This document shows positions 11,070 through 21,544 of a DNA stretch of 64,000 nt, in pieces. The position numbers were made by a program, and so were the translations under genes. This DNA comes from Zingiber officinale (lineage: Eukaryota > Streptophyta > Magnoliopsida > Zingiberales > Zingiberaceae), in NCBI RefSeq assembly GCF_018446385.1, contig NC_056002.1:43878032-43942031 (forward strand). The letters run 5' to 3'. Under the pieces are notes generated by a model that saw nothing but the letters and a program-made list of their open reading frames with translations, was not told the origin of the DNA and did no database searches. Every line of letters begins with the position of its first letter. The first letter of the stretch is position 1.

Positions 11070-13639
11070 ATGGCGGCGGCGAGCGCTTGCCCTGCACCGA
11101 TGTCGGCGACGTCGAATGGAGCATGGAACGGCGACGACCCGCTGCACCACTCGCTTCCGCTCATCATCCTCCAGATCTGCCTCGTCCTCGTCGTCACCCG
11201 CTCCATCGCCTTCCTCCTCCGCCCTCTCCGCCAGCCCCGCGTCATCGCTGAGATCATCGTAAGCCCTAGTTTTCCCTGTCTCCCCGCTCCTCTTCTCGCG
11301 ACAGAGAGTCGAGTTGCAGTGATTGCTGCATCTTTGTGTTTGCAGGGCGGTATTCTTCTCGGGCCGTCGGCACTGGGCCGCAGCAAGCGGTTTATGGACA
11401 ACGTGTTCCCGAAGCAGAGCATGACGGTGCTCGACACCCTGGCCAACATCGGCCTGCTCTTCTTCCTCTTCCTCGTCGGCCTGGAGCTGGACCTTCGCTC
11501 CATCCGCCGCACCGGAAAGGGGGCCCTTGCCATCGCTCTTGTCGGCATCTCCTTCCCTTTCGTCATCGGCATCGGCACTTCCTTCGTCCTCCGCGCAACC
11601 ATCGTCGATGGCGCCCGCCGTGCCCCCTTCCTTGTCTTCATGGGCGTCGCCCTCTCGATCACCGCCTTCCCCGTCCTCGCCCGCATCCTGGCAGAGCTCA
11701 AGCTCCTCACCACCGACCTCGGCCGCATGGCCATGTCCGCGGCCGCCGTCAATGATGTGGCCGCGTGGATTCTCCTCGCCCTCGCTATATCCCTCTCCGG
11801 CTCCGGTTCTGCGCTCGTCTCCCTCTGGGTCCTCCTCACCGGCATCGCCTTTGTCACTGGCGTCGCCATCTTCCTCCGACCCGTCCTCGCCTGGATAGCA
11901 CGCCGCTCCCTCGAGGGAGACTCTGTGAAGGAGTCCTACGTCTGCGCCACCCTCGCCATCGTCCTCGCAGCCGGCTTCGCCACCGACGCAATCGGCATCC
12001 ACGCCCTCTTCGGTGCTTTTCTGGTCGGCATCTTCGTACCTAAGGACGGCCCATTCGCCGGAGTCCTCATCGAGAAGATTGAGGATCTCGTCTCCGGCCT
12101 CCATCTACTTCGTCGTCTCCAGCGGACTCAAGACCAACATCGCTACCATCCATGGCGCTCAATCTTGGGGCCTTCTCGTACTGGTCATCACCAACGCCTG
12201 CATCGGCAAAATCGCCGGCACCATCGTCGCTTCCGTCGCCGTCAAGATCCCTCTACGAGAGGCCGTCACACTCGGCTTCCTTATGAACACCAAGGGACTC
12301 GTAGAGCTCATCGTCCTCAACATTGGAAGAGATCGCAAGGTTGGCCTTTCCTTTTTCGTCTCTGTTTCTACTCCTGCTCTGCTCTCCAACTGTTTGATCG
12401 TTTGCTCCACAATGAGTAATAGCGCGCGCAATGCAGGTGCTGAACGATGAGACCTTCGCGATCATGGTGTTGATGGCTCTGTTCACCACCTTCATCACCA
12501 CTCCGATTGTCATGAGCATCTACAAGCCGGCGCGGAGAGCCGCATCTTACAGTTGCAGGAATGTCGAGAGGAAGGACATGAACAACGAGTTCCGCATCAT
12601 GGCATGCTTCCATGGCAGCCGCAACATCCCCACCTTGATCAACGTGGTCGAGACATCCCGCGGCACCAGCTGCCGGAGACTCATCCTGTACGCTATGCAC
12701 CTCATGGAGTTCTCGGAGCGCCCGTCGGCCATCTACATGGTCAATAAAGTCCGGCGCAACGGCCTTCCCTTCTGGAACAAGCGCGACAACGCCGACCGAA
12801 TGGTGGTTGCCTTCGAAGCCTACCGCCGGCTCAGCTCCGTCAGCGTCCGCCCCATGACGGCCATCTCGGACCTCGACACCATCCATGAGGACATCGTGTC
12901 CAGCGCCGAGCAGAAGCGTGTGGCTCTCCTCCTCCTTCCGTTTCACAAGATGCAGCGTCTCGACGGCGCCCTCGAGTCCATCGGCCACGCCTACCGCCTC
13001 ATCAACCAGCGCGTCCTACGCCATGCGCCCTGCTCCGTGGCCATCCTCATCGACCGAGGCCTCGGCGGCACCACCCAGGTTGCCCCAAACGAGGTCTCCT
13101 ACCATGTCGCAGTTCTTTTCTTCGGCGGCCCCGACGACCGCGAGGCCCTCTGCTACGGCGCGGTCATGGCAGAGCACCCGGGCATCGTTCTCACGGTTCT
13201 CCGCTTCCTCCCGCCGCCGACGGCGAACCTAGAGAACTACAATGAGGACGAGATGCTAATCTCAAACTTCAGGGCCAATTTGTCCACCGCCGCGAAGGGG
13301 TCGCTCAATTACGAGGAAACTCCTGCCTCCGACAGGGATGGGATCGCAGCTGCAATTAAGAATTTGGGCGTGCGAACCACACTGTACCTCGTGGGCCGGT
13401 CACCCCCGGCAGTGGCACTTGTTGAAACGAGTGACTGCCAGGAGCTAGGCCCGGTGGGGAGCTATCTCGCCTCGTCGGAATTCTCGTGCACGCCGTCGGT
13501 GCTAGTGATACAGCGCTACAATTCCAGCGGCTACGCGCCTGATCCGGCAGACCAAGTGTCGGAGGTTTCCGACGTAACTGGCACGCCGCCGACGCAAGTG
13601 ACGCCCGAGCCTTTCCAGCATGAGAAAGGAGGCACGTAG
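11070..13639 (+). pseudogene. CHX18: CHX18-like cation/H+ antiporter, three exons, one apparent frameshift
   Basis: Monovalent cation:proton antiporter 2 (CPA2) family; plant CHX17-20 proteins exchange K+ for H+ at endomembranes or the plasma membrane and affect pH and K+ balance. Exons are 11070-11258, 11346-12339 and 12437-13639, with GT-AG introns of 87 and 97 bp, both phase 0. Family signatures are clear: [22 protein letters not shown] across the first junction, [63 protein letters not shown], and a cytosolic C-terminal domain with DRGLGG and VVLFFGGPDDREAL-like motifs. The N-terminal half is an Na+/H+-exchanger-type membrane domain of about 10-12 helices. At about 12101 the reading frame shifts: VSGL is followed by [12 protein letters not shown] in another frame, where relatives have three extra residues. 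That fits loss of 8 bp; adding 8 makes exon 2 exactly 334 codons and the protein about 797 residues, normal for CHX. Everything else is intact, so this is a recent pseudogene or an assembly error. Confidence 0.85.
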
Positions 13640-13804
13640 AAGCTGCCGGTGAAGATGTGAAAAGAAAAGAAATAAGAGGAAAAAAGAAAACCCAGAGAAT
13701 TACGACATTGCCGTAGTCACATCTTCGTATTCTTCATCGTTAGATTCTCTCATGAACTTTTCAGCTTTTCCTACTTTTTAAAAGCTTTATAGTTGTTCTT
13801 GACT

Positions 13805-13810
13805 AATAAA
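13805..13810 (+). terminator. Candidate polyadenylation signal of the antiporter gene
   Basis: AATAAA lies about 165 bases after the stop codon in T-rich sequence, a plausible near-upstream poly(A) element. Confidence 0.45.
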
Positions 13811-13959
13811 TTCATCTTAATTTCTAAAAATATGTTATGCTTTATTTTACTTCGGAAAAAAATCTTCAGCCTTTATTGGATTAGATCTTTATTTAATTTT
13901 ACAAATTATAATCAACTCAACCATGTTATCTTTTATTTTAACAATTTACATTAGAGCAA

Positions 13960-14533
13960 ATATATTTTGGAACTTCCTATGCATCCAGATTTAAAATTCA
14001 AGAAGAAAAAGGAAAAAAAAAAAAAAAAACCTACTTCCTGCATTTATTTATGAAGAGTGGAAATTCCACCTTCTGTGTTTATATGAACTATCACTTATAG
14101 TCCTCTCGGATGAATCCAGTGGCTAACATATAAAGTGTTGTCACAATGAGATATGAGGTTCGAATTTTGACAAAGCCGAGATAAATATCTCCCTTATGTG
14201 CTAGTAACTATTCCAAAGATTAGTAGCCGTTCGTGATTTATCTCCTCCGTGTTGATCTTGGGACGAGTTGGTGGAGACGTTGGGGGTGAACATATTTACC
14301 TTTTGCTAGAATGAACTATCACTTATATCTTCAGATGTACTATGATGGTTGATAAATAATTTTTATAAAGTCAGATTTCATCTATATGATTAATCGGACT
14401 CATCTAGATTGATTAATAAATAAATAAAAGCCTCCCAGATTATAACATAGTAGTAAATATATTTTTAGATTTCTTATTCATCAAGGATTTAAAATTTAAG
14501 AAAAGCAAAAAAAAAAAAAAAATCACTTCCACC

Positions 14534-14535
<2 letters not shown>
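13960..14535. repeat. Diverged direct duplication flanking a SINE
   Basis: The stretch at ~13965-14045 (AAATATATTTT..., 'gatttaaaattcaagaa', a poly-A tract, 'acttcc.gcattta') recurs with changes at ~14452-14535. The SINE at 14083-14327 lies between the two copies, so the local duplication and the SINE insertion are separate events. Confidence 0.45.
14083..14327 (+). mobile_element. tRNA-derived SINE with perfect 17-bp target duplication
   Basis: ATGAACTATCACTTATA occurs at 14083-14099 and 14311-14327, flanking a 211-bp body. The body has a box A-like GTGGCTAACATAT and a box B-like GAGGTTCGAATTTTG about 38 bp apart, then a tRNA-unrelated region (CTCCCTTATGTGCTAGTAAC, GGGACGAGTTGGTGGAG) and ends TTTACCTTTTGCTAGA. 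Boxes, size and target duplications together make this a convincing SINE. I believe related copies are common in monocots but cannot confirm the family name. Confidence 0.85.

Positions 14536-14536
<1 letters not shown>

Positions 14537-14598
<62 letters not shown>
14537..14598. repeat. (TA)31 microsatellite
   Basis: 62 bases of uninterrupted TA dinucleotide, able to form a cruciform and likely length-polymorphic. Confidence 0.95.
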
Positions 14599-14603
<5 letters not shown>

Positions 14604-15416
14604 TTTTTAAAGGTAGGCGATGTGATAAAAATAAGATAGTTGACTCCTCTATCTAAAAGCAATTATAGATTTCTATACGGTTGATTAATTTTCTCCAATA
14701 AAAAAATAATATTGGAATACTAATTATAGAGCGATGAGCTGTTTATATTTTTAGATTTATTTTAATGATCAATGAAAAATATTTATAGAATGAGCTGGTA
14801 AATTTTAAGATTAATTGATTCAAAAACTTGAATATATGATTTATCTTGATATCAAAAGTGATGCCGATTTAGGTCCAACTTTATCTTAGTTGATTCCGAA
14901 GTCGCTTTTCATAATTCATCCAATACATCATCTAACTTTCCCTGAGTCCACTCGATACCAAACCTTTACAATTGCAGCATGCTCCCTTGTCTCTTTGAAT
15001 GAGCAACTCTAGTGATGATGCTTGTCAACATACTCCCCTTTAGCTAAACTCTTTATGGCTTGGCCTCGTGTTAAATGCTCCTCGATCACTTTTTTCAATA
15101 TTGATATTCAAGACATTATTGTAACATGAGTTTGACTCCATTGGGTCGACCTTGATTGTTGTGAGTGGTAAATGGACACTAACACTGCCAGCTTGCTGAA
15201 AAATAACATTGGAGTCCAATGTTTATAAGTATTCTCTCCGCAAAATAGTTAGTTATTTAAAGACCAACTATCAATGGGTCTTGGTGGTCTCGTGTCTACC
15301 TTGTCATGCCCTCTTTAAGAAGATAAGGTCCCAACTCTGATGAGGTGTGACACTTTAAGTGAAATAAGTAGGTCTTTTCTTTACAAATATTGGCCTTTGT
15401 GCTACTTGACATGTCT
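14599..15416. other. Spacer without recognisable gene
   Basis: AT-rich, then mixed-composition sequence that may be old transposon debris. No ORF, termini or RNA gene are supported. The last bases (TGTCT) may be the target duplication of the following solo LTR. Confidence 0.4.
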
Positions 15417-15563
15417 TGTAACGACCCGATTTTTTTCATTAGGAGTTCTAAAAGTTCTTAAAAATATTTAGAAATATTCTAGAGATTTTTAGAGTATTTT
15501 TATGCAATTTTTGAAGGTCGTTTGGTATTTTTACTAGACGAAAGAAGTTTCGACAAAAATAAT

Positions 15564-15805
15564 GTCCAAGCCGAAATTCAAACCGGAGACCTCTGGTTAA
15601 GCAAAGCCTTAAGCGCATCAGGCTAACCAAGTGACCAGCAAGTGTTTTGTAAAGAAAATCGAACCAAATTAGTATTAAGCAGTTTTTAGGAACAGAAATA
15701 TTCAAGATAAAAGAGTTGCGGAAAAATGATTCGACCGAGTTTCGAACCCGCGATCTCCGGTCGTCCCGAGACTTAAGCGGAACGGATGACCAAGTGTTCA
15801 GGCGG
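15564..15805 (-). promoter_or_regulatory. Two tRNA-like box B units inside solo LTR A (antisense)
   Basis: On the minus strand CGCGGGTTCGAAACTCGG (about 15730-15747) is a good box B, followed within ~15 nt by a T-run. A second, more degenerate unit (CCGGTTTGAATTTCGG near 15575) is also followed by a T-run. The box A elements are weak here. Both units lie upstream of the LTR TATA box, as in the related LTRs. Confidence 0.5.
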
Positions 15806-16019
15806 ATGTTTCATGATAAGAAGGGAAACAAAATTATTTTAAGCAATAACCGAACCTAAAAATAACCCTAAGTTATAAAAAGAGGTTAAGTTAAGAGAGG
15901 AATTAATTTCTTATCGATCCCTCTCCTCCACTCTCGCGTACGCGGCGCCTCTGCTCGGGTGGAAACGAAGCCGAGCCGAAGAGGGCTAGGGTTGCACTCC
16001 GACGGCCGACGAGAGACTC

Positions 16020-16367
16020 TTGTCACCGAGATCCTGCCATGATTTTGTCGTTGATAGGTTCTGCAAGGTTGGCAAGGTTGAAGAAGCCATGGTTTGGTTG
16101 GTAAACGTGTTGGAGAATAACCTCAAGCCAAAGGAAGGGACAATTAACAAACTTTTAGTGTGCCTTAGTAAGAATCATATAGTGCATGATCCACTGTTGG
16201 TATTGAATAATTTGTTTAAATTAGGTTACACTCCTGCTATGTCTGTATGCTATTTACTGGTTGAACAACTATGCCGAGACACACAGACACAATCAACATT
16301 GCAGGTTGAGGAAATATTGTTGAAGAAGTTTTACATGGGTGTTCTTTTAAATTCCAGCAGATTATAG
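16020..16367 (+). pseudogene. Captured pentatricopeptide-repeat (PPR) gene fragment inside an LTR
   Basis: A 115-codon open segment reads like part of a plant P-class PPR protein: VVDRFCKVGKVEEAM and NNLKPKEGTINKLLVCLS have the 35-residue helix-turn-helix pattern, and LLVLNNLFKLGYTPAMSV the next repeat. PPR proteins bind organellar RNA; this piece covers roughly three repeats and has no targeting peptide. It sits inside solo LTR A, where related LTRs have their own leader sequence, so it was acquired by the retroelement. It has no credible ATG (the open frame starts at a TTG codon) and ends at a stop after KKFYMGVLLNSSRL. Sequence up to about 16500 may belong to the same capture. Identification as PPR is confident; the parent gene is unknown. 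Confidence 0.75.
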
Positions 16368-18133
16368 CTTGATTTGTGTTACAGTAGGGGCACGAACAGA
16401 GGAGCTTACTTTTAGTTTTGTTCGTGCTAAGCAATTGACATGAACGACTTTAGTTTTGGGAGTAGCAATTGCAAGAAAATAGAAGTGATAGTTCTGAACA
16501 AACGAAACGAGTTATATAGGATCCAAAATTCCAGTGAGTTCTAGTTTGATAGAAGCACCTTTTCCTTATGCTTTGCTTGGTTGGAAACAATTCAGAATGT
16601 GTAAATTTATTAAGTATCTAGGTTCTTTAGTAGTGCAGAGATTTGATTAAGCTTGTATGCAGATTTCTTAGAGCTTAAAATGCAGATTTCTTTAGAGCAG
16701 ATTTCCTTAAAGTTTATAGTGCAGATTTTAAAATTTGTCTAGCATGACAATCCTTGATAGTTTAGCATTACAATGTTTGATTTGTTTAGCATTGCAGAAT
16801 TTATTTAGCATAGTATGCAGATTTATGGTTTAAGCATTTCGATGTTAGAGGTTGTTTAAACATTTCAGTTTTTTTTATAGGAAGTATTCTTTTATTAGAA
16901 GTATTAACAAGTATAAGCAAGATAAAGAAAAGAAAGAAGAAGGTCAAGGCCTTAAGTAGATCCCAAAGTCAAGACTTTAGGGATTTTGGCACATAAGGTG
17001 CCTATTAAAATGCCAAGGCATTTAAAGAAGAAGTAATTAAGATAGTAAATATTTTACTTTATTTAAGAGGCTAGTACCCGACTTCCGAGGTTGTCGTTAA
17101 ACAAATCCAAGTGTCCAATTCCGAGGTCTTGGCCCTGGTAGACCGAGGTCTGTTCTTTTAGGATTGGTGGCTCGCTACCCCAACCTATTAGGGAACGCGC
17201 ATAAGATGGTACTACGCCTGGGCCCAAGAAGAAAGTTGATTATTATTTTGAAGTATTATAAGTATAAGTTTTTGAACAAGTAAAATAAGTTTCACATGAG
17301 TATAAAAGTATTAAAGGATAAGTTTTAAACAAGTGAGATAAAAGAATAAGTTTAGAACAAATGAATTAAGTTTCACATTGTTTTAAAATCAACAAGTTGA
17401 GTTTTCTTTTATGCTAGCATGTTATTTAGATTAGCTTACTGTTCGTTGCTATTTTCTAAGCATGAGTAGCTTTACATGTTTAGCATTTCAGCCTGTTTGA
17501 TTCCTTTATTATTAGATGAGCATGAGTAGTCTTCAGTAAGTAATCAGTTAGATCATGTTATAGATATATGTACATGCATATCGAGATTTTGTGAGTTAGA
17601 TAGCGCTTACTAAGCATTTTGCTTATAGTTTGCATTTCCTCTTACTGCAGATACAAGAAAAGAAAAGTTTTAGCAAAGGAAGGCGACAAGGTGGCGCGGA
17701 TGATGTGTGATGCCAGGACTATGGAAGTCTTGGGACTAGAAAGGAGTTCCTTTAGTCTTCTTTCCTTATTTTTTTTAGTTTCCGCATTTTAGTTATTGTA
17801 AACATTTGAGACTGTACTTTACAATCCGTGCCATTCGAGTTTATTCTTGTTCTAGGTTGCATGTAGGATGATTTCAGTTTAGTAAGTAGATATTTATGTG
17901 TTTGATACTTATTTAACTGCATGGGTGTTTGATAAATGTTCCAGCCGCCTGTGCGCTGATGTATACTATGTTTGTATCTCAGTTTATGGTCACCGGTATA
18001 GGGGAGACTCTGACGAAAATTTTCGGTAGAGACTCTTCGTGGTTTCGATCATACCGGTTAAGTATAGTTAGTAGTTAAGTAACAGTCACCTTAGAAAGTA
18101 GTAGTAGTAGTAGTAAGAAGGGTGATCGTTACA

Positions 18134-18289
18134 GGTCTAACACTAGGCCGTTGTCGATCCTTTTTGAATTGACTCTCAAACCTCTTCTACTTTCTTTAAT
18201 TTATCCTTCTTGGAAAAATTGACACAAGTATCCCAATTTGAACAACCTTGTAATAACTTGTCTCAAATGATTTTACTCATCTATATTGA
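18134..18289. other. Short spacer between LTR A and a Tat-like fragment
   Basis: No gene or repeat end recognised. Confidence 0.4.
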
Positions 18290-19240
18290 TATGGAGATTG
18301 AGGTGGCCCTTGAGTCAGGTCAAAGTCCAGGAGGCTGGCTGACATGACGGTCAAAGTCAAGGAAAAGTCAATCATTGAAGATAAAGTAATCGATCGATGG
18401 GCCAAAAGGATTATCCGATCTAATCAATGGGCCAATCGGACACCGAGTTCCTCAGCATTGAGAAATAAAGACGAGTCAGTACTCTCCTGAGATAGAACCT
18501 CTTTGCCATTTGAAGATAGAATGATTATTAGCTTGGTCTAGTCGCCCCGACCAATCAGAACTATAGTCTGATCGGACATAATAGATGCCCGGTCTGACGA
18601 ACTCTTTGGCTAAAACTGATAGGCTGAGCAAGGGACAAGTTCTTAACAACACTCTATAAGTCCGATCAACTAGAGTTATTATCGATCAGGTCATAGAAGG
18701 AGCTCGGTCGATTTTCTATGTAAGCATACTGGGGGCCTCTTAACACAACAACCTCGTATTTCTTTTTAACATCTTATGCCATGGAGGACAGAGAATATTC
18801 TACATACAAGCTGTACATTAGAAACTTTCTCTCTGTCAAATGGAGAGATTGCGGGTCCATTTTGAGAAAAGTGTCAAAGCATCTTTATGATCTATCTTTT
18901 TTTTTAAACATTTTGAGATTCATGCACAGACAAATAATAACACTATAAAAGGGGATTTCCATCTACAGGAACAAGTATGTTCACACTATGTAAAGCTACA
19001 TAATTTTATGCATAAACTATCCTTGCTACAGTTCCTCATCTTCTACCGATCATTGACTTGAGCGTCGGAGGACTTATGCCGGGACCCCTTCCCTAGCCTA
19101 ATCACTAATTCTCTTTTGGACACATAGGAGTGCTTCAGAGTTATTTTTGGGGCAGCGAGGAGTCTTCATTTAGTCAATACCAGAGCCACGTATCCATCAC
19201 TTCATTTCCATCGATTTCAAACAGGATCATATTTTACACA
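18290..19240 (+). mobile_element. LTR of a Tat-type (Ty3/gypsy) element, left end uncertain
   Basis: A TATA box (CTATAAAAGGGG near 18943) is followed by a leader ending just before TTTACACAGTCTGTGGGAAC. That resembles the GTCTGTGGGAAC primer-binding region typical of plant Tat/Retand elements. The sequence contains many GATCGG and CGATCGG words. The 5' LTR boundary is not clear. Confidence 0.5.
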
Positions 19241-19357
19241 GTCTGTGGGAACATCGCTTACATTTGAAACGTGAAAATCGACGAGACTGGGCGACTCACC
19301 ACCATGACCCTATCATAAGAAGATTTAGAACTGTTGATAGCTGCCTGAGCAGCTAGA

Positions 19358-19657
19358 ATGGTGCAGCAGCAACAACAAGTAGTGATCGAGTGTCATCTTC
19401 CTAATGAGCCCACTATTTCTACAACTAACCATCAGGCTGAGTTAGGTTCTCGTGGAAGGCCCGACAGGGTTCCAACTGACCCAACCTCCCCCGACCGCCT
19501 TCCTGCAAGCACCTGTGCATCCGACCAGTCTCCTGCTCATGCCCCATCACCGATAGCATATCACCAGATGTTGTTCTACACACCTCTTGATGATATGGGC
19601 CGAGTGGAGAGACTCCAAAGATTACCTTCGGAGAATGCACCTGCCCGAGACCTTTGA
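19358..19657 (+). pseudogene. Tat-like gag N-terminal fragment
   Basis: A 99-residue ORF (MVQQQQQVVIECHLP, then a Pro/Ser-rich part with DRVPTDPTSPDRLP) occupies the place expected for a gag start, about 110 bp after the presumed primer-binding site. It is low-complexity and breaks off after the next stop. No capsid domain, zinc knuckle or pol follows before copia sequence takes over near 19750. The assignment rests on position more than on motifs. Confidence 0.4.
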
Positions 19658-19754
19658 AAAGGCAAAGCTCTGATGACCAATAGCTCCCTCTAGCGGGCGA
19701 GTATGCTATTCTTATAAGAAATCTTGGAAGACAAATAGCCAGCTAATTTCATTA

Positions 19755-21544
19755 GTGGTCCTGCAGCTTCAAGACAACCAAATGCTTCACAAATCTATCC
19801 TAAAGTCCTCTCATCTGTGCCTACTTATGATAAGCTCCAGAGTTTTCATCTACTGATTGATATATTGATACTGGAGTAACTCATTATATCACATTAGATT
19901 ATAATATCCATATAGACATAATGTCATATTATAGCTCAGATATTATTCAAGTAGGCGATGGTTCAAGTTTACAAATTACTAATCTTGGAAACACATATAT
20001 TCATTTATCCAATAGTACTTTTCACATGCGCAATGTCTTTCATGTTTTATCTATTACTAAAAATATACTCTCTACACGTCAATTTGGTTTTGATAACAAT
20101 CTCTTTTTTGAGTTTCATTATAATCATTATCTTATAAAAGTAAAGGAACAAATACTATTGTGTTTGATGGAAAAATAAAAAATAGTCTCTATTATCTTTA
20201 AAGTTCTTCAATCAAAACTTTTGTTGGTGAACAAACAAATAAATAAGCTTGGCATGCTTGACTTGGTCATCGTTCTCTTTGTATTGTCCAGTCAATTATC
20301 AATAGGTATGGTTTACCTACTTCCTCCTCTCCATCTCATTCATGTAGGACATGCATAGAATCTAAAAGTCATAAGCTACCTTTTTCTTCATCCGATCATG
20401 TCTCTAGTTTTCCACTTGAAATAATTCATTCAGATGTTTGGGGCCTAGTACCTATTTTGTCTAACCAAGGTTTCCAATATTATGTTACTTTTATTGATCA
20501 TTTTAGTAAATATACTTGGCTCTATCCTATGAAAAGGAAATATGATTTATTAAATATATTCTGTAATTTTCAAAGTCAAGTTAAATGATATTTTAATTGT
20601 AAAATACTCTCTTTTCATTCTGATTAGGGAGGCAAATATCAAGCTCTCCATCGTCATCTTGTCTCTTGTGGAATTGTTCATCGAGTTTCTTATCCTCACA
20701 CTCTAAAATAAAATGGCTATGTTGAGAGAAAACATAGACATATAGTTGAAACTGCTTTAGCTCTACTTCATCATGCCTCAGTTCTACGTAAATTTTAGGA
20801 TGAAGTTGTTAACACTGCCATATATCTCTTAAATCAATTTCCTACTCCATTGCTCAATCATAAGTGTCCTTTTGAAAAACTTTATAATCAAGCTCTTGAT
20901 TACACTTTTCTTTAAATTTTTGGTTGTGCATGTTATCCATGGTTACACTCCTACATTAAACACAAACTTGACTCTCGTTCACTACAATGTGTTTTCCTTG
21001 GTTATAGCAATTTGTATCATGGTTATCATTGCTTGCATATACTAATCGGACAAATTTATATTTCATGATATGTTACTTTTGATGAGTTTCTATTCCCTTT
21101 TTCAGCAGCTTTTTCGATCTCTCCTCCAAATACAGGTGGCACCTTCTTAATGCCAACTAACATTGTAAGAAGTGATGACATCCTAGGTCCTATTCCAGAG
21201 CTCTCTAATAACTCACCTATACTATTAGAATCACCTCAAGTTGCTGCTCTAATCTTGGAAGTATCGCTAGTCAAAGATAATATGCTCTCTAGTTCTGGAT
21301 CTTCAAATAATATAAGTCCGTCATCTAAACCACCATGTCAACCTAGTTCCTCGTTGCTATCAACAAGTGATTCAGATGACATCTATGCACGTTGCCCACT
21401 AATGACAACTCGACATCCCTTTCCATGAGCTCTAGTGGTCTCTTCAAAATCGATTGAAGTAACTTGTTTCACACAAGCGAACAGGGATACAAATTGACGT
21501 AGTGCAATGGTTACAGAATTTGATGCACTTCTTCATAATGGAAC
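19755..21544 (+). pseudogene. Decayed Ale-like Ty1/copia pol fragment (protease-integrase)
   Basis: The region keeps the order of a copia polyprotein. A protease active site appears at 19867 (DTGVTHYIT, in place of the usual DTGATHH). A pre-integrase domain covers roughly 19921-20270. An integrase core (IHSDVWG, YYVTFIDHFSKYTWLYP, then a degraded NGYVERKHRH) lies at ~20420-20960. The linker ends in MTTRHPFP and EFDALLHNGT, the entry to reverse transcriptase. In-frame stops and shifts occur at least at 20178, 20588, 20625, 20711, 20799, 20914 and 21065. It is cut at 21544 by the LTR of another copia element, so reverse transcriptase and RNase H are missing. The Ale lineage is inferred from the DTGATHH and MTTRSK-like signatures. 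Confidence 0.75.

Larger units (their letters stand above)
15417..18133 (+). mobile_element. Solo LTR A of a Tekay/Del-type chromovirus family
   Basis: It starts TGTAACGACCC and ends GTGATCGTTACA, the same termini as the LTRs of elements B, D and E. It shares their internal landmarks: 'ctagagatttttagagta' near the start, 'acttccgaggttgtcg' and 'cctgggcccaagaag' in the middle, then 'ggtcaccggtataggggaga' and 'aattttcggtagagactc' near the end. A TATA box lies at 15874. No primer-binding site or internal region follows. The flanks TGTCT and GGTCT agree at 4 of 5 positions, supporting a solo LTR left by LTR-LTR recombination. At 2,717 bp it is shorter than the 3.1-3.2 kb relatives. Its first third differs from them because it carries a foreign gene fragment. 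Confidence 0.85.

Noticed and set aside
10896-12104. 402-codon minus-strand ORF and other long frames overlapping the antiporter
   Set aside because: They are low-complexity Asp/Glu/Gly or Arg/Ser-rich translations of the opposite strand or other frames of a GC-rich gene. The plus-strand CHX reading has family motifs and splice sites.
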